From Sipunculus nudus (taxonomy: Eukaryota > Annelida > Sipuncula > Golfingiida > Sipunculidae): 64,000 bases of DNA. The notes under the pieces are model-generated. The model was not told the origin of the DNA. It saw nothing but the letters and a program-made list of their open reading frames with translations, and made no database searches. Positions 1 through 12,900 of this stretch are shown piece after piece (position 1 is the stretch's first letter; each line of letters opens with the position of its first letter). The position numbers and the translations under genes are program-made. The stretch is from assembly GCA_026874595.1 (NCBI GenBank), contig CM049311.1, forward strand, positions 54,565,676-54,629,675, given 5' to 3'.

Positions 1-774
1 CAAGAGTAGCACTGTCACAAAAATTAATTGCAATTAATGGGCCAAATATAATTTTAATTAAAAAATACTAATAGTATCATCTGAAAAGATTTTTACAAAA
101 TAATATAATTGAAATAAATGATTATTAAAATAATATTATAAATGTTTTCATGAATGCATTCATGAATACATTTTGAATGTATTTGCACTTGCCTTAAAAT
201 ACTTTCTTTTTACCTGTATTAGTATTTGTATTCATTTTCAAATACAATTATAAAGTATTCACTCAATGTCTCGTATTTATTCAGTTTCAGTCAAATGAAA
301 CTGTCGAGAATTCAGGATATACAAATTCACAAATTTGAAAAACAATCATAAGTACCTGGTTTTATAAATTTAATTTATAAAAAAAAACTATTATATTCAC
401 CATTGAATACTGTCACATCACTGTCTACATATCAGCATAGCAAGACACTTATGACAATTATTAACATTATAGACATCATAATAAGAACTTGTCTAAGAAA
501 TTAGTAAGATCTGATTTTTTTCATCACATTTGAATATTTTTATTTTTTTATAACATATATCAGAAAAAAAATAAAAATCTCAGCTATGAAACTAACACAT
601 GGGTTAAAAATAACCCAAGGATCAATACACCCAATATATTATACATGAAGCAAACTGGAGCTGGGCATGGATGTTTAATTTTATTAACTGAAATAAAGGA
701 GTCAGTACTATAAATTTTGATTATTTACCTAGTATCATGTAACAGGTGATACAGCCATGAGTCTAACTCTCATG
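1..774 (+). repeat. AT-rich dispersed repeat R1, first part
   Basis: Sequence around 150-380 (CATGAATACATTTTGAA..., ...AAGTACCTGGTTTTAT) recurs in the same order at about 23110-23400. The repeat is interrupted at 775-781 by the CTACGCT element and resumes after 2452. No gene seen. Confidence 0.6.
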
Positions 775-781
775 AGTCAAA

Positions 782-2445
782 CTACGCTTCCGAGGCAGCG
801 GAAAGCTTGCGCTGATTTTCAACTGATTTTCACGCTGCCAGCTTTGACCGTTTATGGTATACTAGCTGATAAACCCGGTATACCGGTCTTTTTACCGGGG
901 TTTGGGAGATATAATTACTGAGTAATTGAATGTTGGCTCATTTTCTATTATAAAAGTTAAAAGAAAATATAGATTTTTAGTGGGATACCTCTGAATACGA
1001 TATGTACAAATATTTTTTTTTACTGTTATTTTGTGGCGCTGTGCTTGTGGCAAAAATCATACCACAGTATGTTTACCTTGAAGACCTGGTCAGTGATGGT
1101 TAACATTGCGAACCGGAATGAGACGCAGATGCATACTGTGTTTCGTTGATATTTGACTGGTTTCTATCGTTGGACGTATAAAGAATAGGTTGATGTGAGG
1201 AATTCATGAAAGATTAAATAAATGTATGTTGCAAGGAAACTGTTCCTGAAGAAGGAAACAGAAATATGCATACATCGTAAGTAGCAGAAGCGGACCCAGC
1301 GGGACTCAATGCAGTTGGTCCGTATCCCATTTTCAGCCACCGCAACCTTTTTTTTTTTCATTGTATCAGACAAATTTTGAGTCCTAAAACCCCCGCCACC
1401 ACCCAACCCCACCCCAGCCCTGTTCCTGAAATTGGGACCTTGAATTAGGTTTTGTCATTAATCCTCCTGAGTTGAACTCTCCATTTTATAAAGCGAGAAA
1501 CATGTGTTTTCTGTTTTACTGACCACGCTCATGGGTCAAATCTCTCATTGAAAGCAAGCGTTATTCATAAACAATAGTCCTTAGTGTTAAAGGTCAAGTG
1601 ACCAGGATGCACGCATTCTGGTGATTGCCGAAGGCAGTTCGGCTGTGCTCGGTAAAAAAACGGAAATATCACTCAAAAAAATATGTACATTAAAAATTAT
1701 TTCTTTTCATATCGCCTATGTCACTGCGGGGATAATAACCTTTAAAATGATGTATGGCACAATATTGTACACAACATGGTTTTAGAGTACATTGCGAACA
1801 AACGTGAACAGAATTCCTTTTATAAGTATTAGATTTAGACACCAGATGATGGTTCGTTGTCCGCTGAAAAAACTTGCGTATGATGTGACAAGCAGCCAAT
1901 CAGATGCCAATAAACAAACATTTGACAGGCATCCGGCTCCGCCCATAGCTGCCCTTCAAGGGCCCTTTGATGAGTTTACGGTCGAATTTTAATTGTTCCC
2001 TCTGCATTCTCGCATAATCGACCGATTTGATTATGACAGTATGACTGTGTTAGCGTAGCTATGTATCTGTTGTCTGCAGAACTTAAAACCAGCCAGCGAG
2101 GTGTGCACACAGCCTTTGTTGTTATGGTTCGTTTGAATGACAGTTCACCAGCCAGGCATCCTATGTGCCCAACGCCCTAAGCAAACCACGTCTGGATCAA
2201 TTCTCTCTGAGCCTGTGGTCTGTTCAAACAGTTACCGGGCAATGAGCTGTCAATCAAAACGAAATGAACATGATTGGCTCCGTGTATTTCTCGCTTGGCA
2301 GTGTCCTCCAGCACAAGGTCTCACCTGATTGGACAAAAATACAGTGCTCCCCTCTGGTATAGCAATTCAGGATACAAGGTCATAACAAACAGCGCTTACG
2401 ATATAGGTACTAGGCCTTAGTTTATACACTGTGTAAAGAGCGTAG
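782..2445. mobile_element. CTACGCT-ended non-autonomous DNA element, long copy
   Basis: The ends are CTACGCT... and ...AGCGTAG, flanked by the direct repeat AGTCAAA (775-781 and 2446-2452), a probable target-site duplication. Both flanks belong to repeat R1, so the insertion is visible. The outer parts match the 446-bp element at 36872-37317; the middle (about 960-1850) is extra and non-coding. The superfamily is not assigned; a 7-8 bp duplication would suit hAT-like elements. Confidence 0.75.
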
Positions 2446-2452
2446 AGTCAAA

Positions 2453-3357
2453 CATACTGACATCTTCGATGAGCACTTGTCTGAGTAATAGTTTAAATTT
2501 TTGACATTTTTCAATTTTTTTAAAATTTGTAATAAATATAAACCAACAAATTTAACACATGGAAAAGACCTGGAAATTTAGATTTCTTTAATATAATCAA
2601 ATGCATCCTTGTCTATCATTAATTGCTTTGTGTAATGATCTCATGAAAACTTATAAAAGCTACAGTTTTTGGTCGGTTCCTTTCAAATTTCAGAATTTAG
2701 AAGCTGAAATCCTTACGTGAGCGTGATATGAAATTAAATCAACAGTGCTAACAGGGAAAATATGTGCCATGGCCAAAATTTAAGGTACTAATTTTATATT
2801 TATGCGATTAACTTATAAAACTTGTAATATTCAGATCTAATTTCGGTATACAATTGAATCTTGATAAAATGAAATTATATCCCTGAAAAAAGTCTCTAGC
2901 TTCAGCAATTCTTATGTTAAGTCAGCCATTTTTATGTCAAGTGAGTATATATATTTCCTGATTTTTTACAAGGTACATTATGTTTGGGCCCACAACTTCA
3001 ACAAATTACGCAATACTGACCTAATTTTTGGTATGTATTTTTCCATAGAAAATGTATGGGAAAATATGCATACTAAATATGATCAAAAACAGAGCAGTGG
3101 TTTTGATATTAGGCAGTCTTGAAGTGTAACAATAGGTTTTTAAAGGAAAACAGAGGTTTTTCCTTAATATCTCAAAGAAACAAAGACCTAGTGACCCAGT
3201 TTTTGGTATGTTAGGAGGTTTTGGGGACATCTAACTGTGTGCAAAATTTTGGATTCGTAGGTCCAACGGTTTTAAAACATGCCCTGTTAACGGAGGGCTG
3301 GACGACGGACAAAGGACTATTACTATAGCTCAGATGACTTATAGTCATCTGAGCTAC
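2453..3357 (+). repeat. Dispersed repeat R1, second part
   Basis: This matches about 23900-24480 and the units at 26520-28465. Shared phrases include TTCAGCAATTCTTATGTTA, GTGGTTTTGATATTAGGCAG and TTTTGGGGACATCTAAC. It ends with the family terminus CTATAGCTCAGATGACTTAT around 3325-3357. Confidence 0.65.
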
Positions 3358-3592
3358 AAATGGGTTGACCAAACTTGTGTATCAAACTTGAGGGGGAGAT
3401 TATTAAGTATAATATTTGTATTAGAAAATCTATCATATTCTGGGTAAATATTACATAGAACTCTATGTAGCTATTACAAACTGTAAAGGGAACCACTGAG
3501 TCACTATTTTAATATTCTTGGTAGGAAAGTTATCATGATTATCAGTGTGTGCTATAAAAATACAAAATATCAAGTTTTTAACTATCATCAGT

Positions 3593-3598
3593 TTTATT
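3593..3598 (-). terminator. Candidate poly(A) signal for FANCG-like gene
   Basis: The minus strand reads AATAAA about 155 bp after the stop codon, which would give a short 3' UTR. It is the first canonical hexamer I see downstream. No transcript evidence is available. Confidence 0.4.
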
Positions 3599-3750
3599 GT
3601 GTGATTCATTCATGAACATTTATGAGAATTTTGTAATCAGCTGACACTGTGTGCCTTGTATGGCTAGACAGATTTAAGACAACTTCCTAGTATGGATAAT
3701 AAAGTCAAAATGTAGCAATCAACATAACTGACCCAAACTGTAATCTTTAA

Positions 3751-3902
3751 TCACAAGGGGTCAAGTGTGAATTGCTTTGCTACTCTGGCACAATGTGCAG
3801 CCTGTGAAACCTGCCGCAGAGCGAGGAGACATGCTGCTTTTTTCTGGTGCAGCATACCACATAGTGAACTGTAGTTTGTGAAGCCCTCATTGTCCCCATC
3901 AC
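3751..3902 (-). CDS. FANCG: FANCG-like exon 13 (terminal coding exon)
   Basis: The acceptor is TTTTCAG, phase 1, and the exon ends with TGA at 3751-3753. It encodes [20 protein letters not shown] and ends AKQFTLDPL. It resembles the human C-terminal TPR ([20 protein letters not shown]). Human FANCG continues for about 100 more residues, so this is either a shorter protein or a weak donor near the stop leads to an unseen exon. Confidence 0.75.
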
Positions 3903-6900
3903 CTGAAAATGTGAAAATAAACACTAATGGAATTTGTAACATTACAATACTCCAGCTGCAGCTTTGAAAGCTTAGAGTGATGAACAAAGCCTTCTTGTGG
4001 AACTGATTATTAACCTGAGCAATGATATGCCACCACAGGACCAAACATTATGTTGACTGGAACATAATACCTTGAGTGGTTTTGATTTCATCATCAAATG
4101 GATTTATTTTTATGTAAAAAAGAAAAACAAGCAGCAGCAAGGTAAATAAAGCCAATTACAAATAACGATACAGATTTCATGAGAATTTTGGTCACAGGGG
4201 CAACTTAACATCCTGTATGCTGAATTTTCTGCAGCTTAAGATGATTTTATTTAAAATTTCAGGAACAAAATACACTGTCATTATGCAACAACATTAACAG
4301 ATGAAGGAGATTCACTGGAAGGAAAACACACTAAAAATTCATAAAACAAACAACTGGTAAAACAAACAACAGTACATTTTTCTTTAAGTATAACATTTAT
4401 GTATGACACCATTCTCTGATTCAATACACAAACTGCATGTCTGAATATTTATTATCAATATGATTTCATACAGATCTACTCTTACAACCTTCAAAATTTT
4501 AAGAAGTCTTTGCAGTTATTTTCATGTATCTGGTCTTTGCTTTCAAACATTCTGTTTCATTAAGTGTAGACAGCAGTTGACTCAGTGACTGTTTGACTGT
4601 TCAATTCTGTTACTTTACATTCTACAGCTGTATACCAAATAAGGTTATCTGATAGCATAAACATAATGAAATTTTATTATCAAGTTAACTTAATATTTAG
4701 TTTGAACAAAAACATTATTATAGAATGATTAATTTCTTTCTTCAGACTTCAGTGCCTTCAACGTTACTATTATTTTGAAAACTGTCCATCCAACAAGCAT
4801 CTTTGTGCCTTAACATTATTCGACAACACATGGCTGAATGTCAATATACATCCCCTGTACATCTGAAGAGATTTATTCTTTACTTACTGTGATCCACCTT
4901 TCTTCGTTTTGCTTGCTGTTTCATTACTTTGTCTTCACTCTTATCATCTTTTACTACAGGCGGTATTCTTAACAGCACCCTTCAGTGATAAAAGGTAATG
5001 TTTTAATTAAATATTACATTGGCATGGAAAAGATGAAGTGTAGAGAATTTAAGCTGTACTACCAGTATATACACACCAAATCATTATCCTTTGAACTTGA
5101 ATGCAAGAAGCAGAGCACATTGACAAGTGATGTTGAAACAGTATAACAGCTCCAAGCTTAATCATCATAAACAACAGAATTAAGTGGCATAACAGTATTA
5201 CAGCTCCCAGCTTTAACAACATAAACAACAAAATTTAGTGACATAATAGCATTACAGTTCCCAGCTTAATCATCACAAACAACAGAATTAAGTGACATAA
5301 ATGGTGAATTATAAACATGAACAAGCAGTATTTCACAGAGTGAGAAGATCTACCCACAAATATATATCATCTGTTTCAAACAAATGCGAAATAAAACAAA
5401 TGGGTCATGACGCTCAGCTGACTAGGAAGAGATTTGCAAAAGGGAATTTTATCATCTATATGGTAGTATATAACCATTGAACTGAAGCATCAAACAGATT
5501 AACCAAGAGGCTGAGATTGTGTCTGTATTAATATATCTCAAGAACAGAGAAAAAATGCGTAAACTTTAAAAAAAATACAGATTGCTCCACCAGTCTGCAG
5601 AAACTAATAAAAACACTTGTCAATATCCATGCAAAGAAGCATGGTGGTCTCTGGATTAGTTGTTCAGATACTTCAGCTTTTGTATCAGATTTTCCATTAT
5701 TCTGAGGGATACTTTGGAGTTCTATAGCTTGAAGGATATGGGTAACAGAGACCTAATTTCAGGTTTCCACAGACACTTTTCATGGGCCTCCTTGCATGAC
5801 AAGAATGAAGATTCTAGGTCCAGTTGTTACAATTTGAACCCTGTTGACAGATAACCACATCTTTAAAGGTCTCAAAAATAGAGAAAATAATTTGTAAAAA
5901 TTTGAAAAAAAATAGAGGTGGCGCACCCAGTCTGCTGAAACTGATGAAACACGTCATGATCAATATGTATGCCAAAAATCATGAGCATCAGTGTTGTAGT
6001 TATTGAGATACTGCAGTTTTTGTATCCAATTTTTCATTATTCTGGGGGGTATTTTGGAGCCATACTGCTTAATGGATATGGGTAACAGAGACCTTATTTC
6101 AGGTTTCCATGGAGCTTTTTCATGGGTCTCCCTGTGTGTAAAGAATGAAGATTCTAGGTCCAGTTGTTGTGATTTGGGCCTTATTAACAGATGTTCATAT
6201 CTTTAAAGGTCTCAAAAATTGAGAAAAAAAATTGAAAAAAGCCAAAATCAAATACATGTGGTGCCACCAGGCTGCAGAAACTGATGAAACACTCCATGAC
6301 CAATATCCATACAAACAATTATGGTGATCTCTGCATTAGTTGTTCAGATACTTCAGCTTTTGTATCAAATTTTCCATTATTCTGAGCTGTACTTTAGGGC
6401 TCCATAGCTCAAAGGATGTATACGGCCGATATGGGTAACAGAGACCTAATTTCTGGTTTCCATGGAGACTTTTCATAGGTCTCTCAGAATGTCAAGAATG
6501 AAGATTCTAGGTCCAGTCTTTACGATTTGTGCCCTGTTAACAGATGTCCACATTTTTAAAGGTCTCAAAAATAGAGAAAAAATTCGTTAAAAAATCGAAA
6601 AATACAGGTGGCGCCACCAGTCTGCAGAAACTGATGAAACATCTCATGATTAATATGTATGCCAAAAATCATGACCATCAGTGATGTAGTTAATTGGATA
6701 TTGAAGTTTTTGTATGAAATTTTTCACTATTCTGGGGGGGTACTTTGGGGCCCCATAGCTCGAAGGATATGGGTAACAGATACCTAATTTCTGGTTTCCA
6801 TGGAGACTTTTCATAAGTCTCTCAGAATGTCAAGAATGAAGATTCTAGGTCCAGTCTTTACGATTTGTGCCCTGTTAACAGATGTCCACATTTTTAAAGG

Positions 6901-9900
6901 TCTCGAAAATAGAGAAATGTACGAAATTTTTCACTATTCTTGGGGGTACTTTGGGGCCCCATAGCTCGAAGGATATGGGTAACAGAGACCTAATTCCAGG
7001 TTTCCGAGGAGATTTTTCATGGACCTCTTTGAATGTAAAGTAAGAAGATTCCAGGTCCAGCAGTTACGATTTGTGCCCTGTTAACGGACAGACGCCTTGC
7101 ATGCCGGACGGCCGACGGACAAAAGGTGTTCCCTATAGCTCAGATGACTTACAGTCAGCTGTGCTAAAAATAAAGACTTTTCAAGGCCCCACGGGAACCC
7201 TGCGAATAGCTATATAGATTAGCCTTTGGTATGTAACTGTGATCTGCCAGTTTTAGCAGGATACTGACCTGTTAATACAATCCAAGGCCTCTGTGTAGCT
7301 CTTCCTCATGTACAGAGAATCAGCTTTGTATATCAAAGCCACACATTCTTTGGACAGCTCTAGCACAGAAGCACTAACATCAGATCCATCACAAGACACA
7401 ACCCTGGGCCTTTTTCTTGACATTCCTTCAATCACATCACTATCTCAGTATCTGGTTCCTGTGTAGGATGTTTCTGTGATTCTGATAGCAAACCCTCATC
7501 AAGCAAGACTCTTAAGTGTGTGTCATGAGGATCTGGTAATACAGTCATATTGGCATCTTGTTTTAAACTGGGTGTGCTGCTGCTGTTTAGAATTTTATCA
7601 CAGAGGACACTGGACTCCTGGTATCTGCCAGCTTTGTTCAATGATGCAGCAGCCTCAAGAAATACAGTGGTCACTGATGGCAAAGAAGCTTGGTGGCCCA
7701 TCTGAACAACCTGAAATAGTATTAAAGTTAAAACTATATTTTTACATGGATTGTACAGACATTTATAATAGCAAAATGCTACACACCTGCCATAACACAT
7801 ATGCTGTTGCTCAGGAGTCTCTAAAGGTGGAGGATACTGATGGACCTGGGGAAGACCACTGGCCATGAATGGACCATTACAACCAACTCTATAACCTTTA
7901 CTATATTGAAAAACAACAGGTATTCATTCCAGAAAACTGTAAGGTTGACCATTGCTAAAAAGTTCAGTTTTCCCACAAAAAAGTTGGATTGCCATGCGGT
8001 TTGATCTTCAGGTTGCCTCATACACCAATAGTGAATTTAAAATTGATATATGATCATGATGCCCCAGAAAAGCTTTAAAATACACCATAAATAGGTCATA
8101 CTTACACAACATATCTTCATTTTTATTAATGTTTCCCTTTAACAGTGTTAAAGTGCTGAAATAAGGTGTATGAACTGAGCTTTGGAGATACCTGTTCTTG
8201 TGGAGACTGGAGTAATAACGCCAGGAGACGCATGTAGGCCTCGGCTGCATCATCAAACCTTTAAACACAAACATACGGAGAACTGTTTTCTTAAGTCTTG
8301 TGCCTATTTTTATTTTATACCTTACATGTAAATACCAATTTTAGGTCATGACAAAGCAAACCCAAGAACACATGAAATCAGCAGGGTTTGGGCCAGGTAC
8401 AAGTGAAATTACCTAGGTACAGGTACTTGTGAATTGGCCAGGTACAGGTACTTGATTTTCACAGAGTACGTAGGTACAGGTACTTTAGAAAGCATCAAGC
8501 TACAGGTACAGGTACATTTATTTTAGCATTTCTTCAAAGTCGTTTTACAGATAATAAAAGCAGCATAAATTCACGCATATGTAAGTTAACATGCCTTTTT
8601 TTCTCTCAAACAATAATAAAGCCATTTGCTAAAGTATATTTTATTAGAACTTAATATCTGTATGGCACCATACATTCACAACATGATATGCATGTGTATT
8701 TAAAGTCCATCAAGTGCACCAAGTAGAGTATGACACCATACATTCACAAGCATGATATTCAAGTCTACTGAAAGTCCATTAAGAACACCAAGTACAGTAT
8801 GACACCATACTTCACAAACATGATATTTGTGTATTAAAAGTTCATTAAGTGCACCAAGTACAGTATAACCCCATTATTTCACAAACATGATATTCAAGTG
8901 TACTGAAAGTCCATTAAGTGGACAGCTCGAATGATTTGCTTAGTTAATGGTTACAGCTGATTTCACACTTGTGACTATTCTGGAGGTGTGATAACAATTC
9001 AATTCATGAGCAGTTTATCACATTGATGACTTGCTGATTATTTTACACAACAGGTAATCAAATTTAATACTAAAAGAGAAAAAAACTTTAAACAAGGTGT
9101 ACAGGCCTAATGCGAACCTGTGCAATGGGATTACACCAGGTATAATGCTTCAATGCTAGATCGTTACTTTTCAAGAACATGTGTAACATGTATATGAACA
9201 ATGCAAGTGATAAACACTTTGAACAAGAAACAATTCCACAAACATCACTGCTGAAATTCTGGCATGGGTACACACAACACAAAACTGATTGTAGCTGGCA
9301 CCACCAGTCTTGTATACAACGAAGAGATATATACATATATTCCCCTGAGTTCCCACTGAGATGACCAGGCTTAGGTGAGTAAAGAAGTTGCCCCCGAGTG
9401 ATCTATGACAAATTGCTGGCGCAAGGTACTGCACTGAGTGAACCCTTGACCTGCACCTGGCTAAACTGAGTGAACTTTTGACTTGTACATGGCTGCACTG
9501 AGTGAACTCTTGACCTGTTTCATAATCTGACACAGTTAGTAGTCTGCCAAAGCTATAAATAGGTACAGGCTGAACTTTGGTGCCAAATCTGATGCAGTGG
9601 ACAGTCTGCCAAAGCTATAAATAGAATGCAGCTACTGCACTGAGTGAACTCTTGATAAACCTGGCTGCACTTCTTCCAATCCTGGCACTGTGCCAAAACT
9701 ATTTATAAAGCTGACATCATCTTGGCTAATGGCCAACATCAAGGCACTGGCAAACTGCCAATGGTAAACCTAGTCCTGCCATCTGTTCACAAAAGTGGTC
9801 CTAACTTGAAATAACTTTGAAATAAATTTTAAATTTTCCAAATACAAAATGCTTTTCAGCTGACTTTTTATAAAAAAAAAAAAGAAATCAGGAATATATG

Positions 9901-12900
9901 AGAATTATTACAGATGAATACTGAATGCAAAATACAGATACATCTTATTGATTGTAAATTCTTCAATCACGTTGAGTATTGATACCAATCATTATAATCC
10001 ATGTACAGTTGTCTTTAAATAGCCACAGAGAGCCCAATATCCACGATTGTAACATACTGAGAAAATACAGTTAGAAAAAAAAATAAACAAAATCTGATAG
10101 AGTTTTTCAAATACTGATTATTTGCAAAAAAATTGGTGATGCTAGCTTCTGTGACGAACAATGCTGCACCATCGCATAAGCTCACAGGTTTGCTAAAAGA
10201 CTGAAAATATGAAAAATGTACCTTGAGTATCTTGTACCAAGTGGAGGTACTTTAGTTCCAGGCACAGGTACAGGTACAAGGTACTTCCTACTCATGACTG
10301 GCAGGTACAGGTACATTTAAAGGTACAGGCGTTCTGAAATGTGTACCTAGGTACAGGTACAAGTACCTGGGCCCAACATTGGGAATCAGACAAATGTGTT
10401 TGATTTTATACTGCCAAAATCTTGCCTACATTTACTGTATACTACTTTTGTTTTACATGTTAAAAGAAACTGTCATTACAAGTCAAAATAAGATGTTTTA
10501 ATCCATTACCCAAAAAAAACAAAGATTTGTACAACCCATATATTACATAAAAATATTTTCAAACAAATTATAAAAAACAGAGTTTTCAATAAAGAATGTG
10601 GGGTCTGATAAAATTCTTAGGGGTCTTGTAAATTTTCTGCCTTGGTTTGGTTTTCCCCACTGCCTGGTGCAAAAATATGGCAATATCCAGCAATGTATAT
10701 GATATCAGACATACCATTTCAAATTACCCTTATACCCAATAAACCATTTAAAATGTTCCACTTTAAAAATAAACAGGTACCATAGTATCCCAAGACAATC
10801 CCCCCTTCAAGTATAGGGCCCCATCTTCAGAAGCATAAACTGACACTTGGCAAGCCACCATGGTTTTTTCCATTGATCAACTTGAGAAACAATATTTTTC
10901 ACCAAATATGGGAATATTCAAGATCAAGGTCACTCTCATAGGAGAGGTCATGATTCCAATTTAAATATTCCTCATCTCATAACCTATACCTATGTAAAAG
11001 CATAATATAAAAAAAATTTGTCCATTAGTTTTTTACTTATAATGCTTACAGTACAATCAAGTGGCAATGAAAGGGGTATTAATAGGTGTGAAAACAAGAA
11101 AAGGACTAAAGGTGGCGCCACCTGTCTCCCGCAGAAGACCAAGCTATCCAAGATCTTTGGTCAATTTGTTTTTTGGACCAATCCATGCATCCCTTATTGA
11201 GATATTTAAGATTTTGTGTGATTTTTACCAAAAACAGAAATTTTCAAGGTCACGGCCACTCTCTAACGAAAGGTCATGACCCCAATTTATATATACCTCA
11301 TCCCATAACCCATTTCTATGTATAAATGTATAATATGAAATAAATCTGTCCAATAGTTTTTAAGTTATAATGCTCACAGTACTATCCAATGGCATTGATG
11401 GGGGCATTAAAGGCCCTTTAACAATAAAAAGGATAATAGGTGGCGCCAAGTTTGGTAAAGATTTGTGAAATATTTTTTGAATAATCGCGCAGACAAGATT
11501 TATCTGCGGCGGCGCAGGACCAACATAAAACCATAGTATCCCCTGACTTTGTCTGGGGATACAATGAAGCTATGATTCTGAAACATGAAGCATCCTTGGA
11601 TTTCACACCTTTTAACAAGTATCTGCCATCAAAAAAAACCTGAAGCAAGCATGCATGGATATACAATATAGACGAAACATGGCCTTTCTGAACTAATGAA
11701 TTACCTGTCAAGTTTTAAACAGCAGGCAGCCACCTCGTACAATACATGGCTTAAATGAGGTCCATGTGGTTCAGGTAACTCTAGAATGGGGGGCAGCACC
11801 TTTCCCTGTTCTTGATTCTCATCACAACTGTCCAGACCCTGCAAGAAAAATCTGAAAGTTATTTGGTTTGTCACACTGCATATGAATGGATGAATATCTA
11901 TTAACAAGTTGTCTCTTTTTAATTTCCTCACAATCCTATTTCTGTCTGCTCATATTGAAATAGCATTGATAGTGATCAAATTGATTCTCTGATGAAAAAT
12001 TAATAAGAAATAATATAGATTACACTGACACCCAGCTTCAACTGCTTTTAATTGCTCACAGGAACATTTCATTGGAAAAAAAAAATTTTTAATTGGCCTA
12101 TTCTCTGTTATAAAATACTGTCCTGCCAGAAAATACTGTGACACATCTATTGTATGTATGAATGACTATTTTTAGTCATGGTTGTGACAGTTCTGATATA
12201 GCTCAGAGGGAGAGAAAGAGAGAGAGGCAGAGACAGGAAAACAGGGACAGACAAAGACAGGAACAGAGAGACAGTATGGCTGGGTATTTTCATGAACGAA
12301 TTTGCGATACAGCGTGGCAACACACAAATCTGCTGGAAAAAATCTGTGTTACATTTAACATAGTATGAAATAACCAAATAATACCAATGCACGTTGACTA
12401 TTGTATTTCTTCTTTTATAAACCACAGTTAAATAGAAACTAAAATCCTGAAACTAGGTGTGTTTTCCAACAAGCAAGGTGCGGTTTTAAATGGAAGGTTT
12501 CCTGTATATCATCCAAGCAGACATCGTCAGAGGGCAGGTACTTGAGTGATCGTACACTGCCTTTAAAGGACATACATGTAACAGAATTTAAAAAAGATAA
12601 GATGTTATATTCTTTTGTTACATGGATGAATGTGTATATATACTTACCCTAATCAACTAAGTGTACAAAAGAATCTTTTTGTTAACAATGATCAATACAG
12701 ACTGAATTGGTTGCACAAGTATCCATATCCCAGTAACACCAGACATTTGCCTAAATATTCTCAGAAACCATCATTTGGGTAATCCAAATAAACAAAAAGT
12801 GACATAAGCAAGATTATTATTCATTTTTCTTTATAGACCCCATTAAATACTACCAAACCAAATAATATTATAAATTTTGATTGTTAAACATGAACCACCA

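Larger units (their letters stand above)
8383..10383. mobile_element. Inverted-repeat element with GGTAC-rich ends
   Basis: The left end (TTGGGCCAGGTACAAG..., then CTAGGTACAGGTAC repeats to about 8515) is mirrored at the right end (10230-10375, CTAGGTACAGGTACAAGTAC then CTGGGCCCAACA). The interior holds an ~80-bp tandem array, an ACTGAGTGAACT-rich stretch and part of repeat R3. It lies in the intron between exons 9 and 10. No coding capacity was recognised. Confidence 0.55.

Noticed and set aside
7476-7868. 130-residue plus-strand open frame
   Set aside because: It is antisense to the conserved FANCG-like exon 11 and crosses its splice acceptor.
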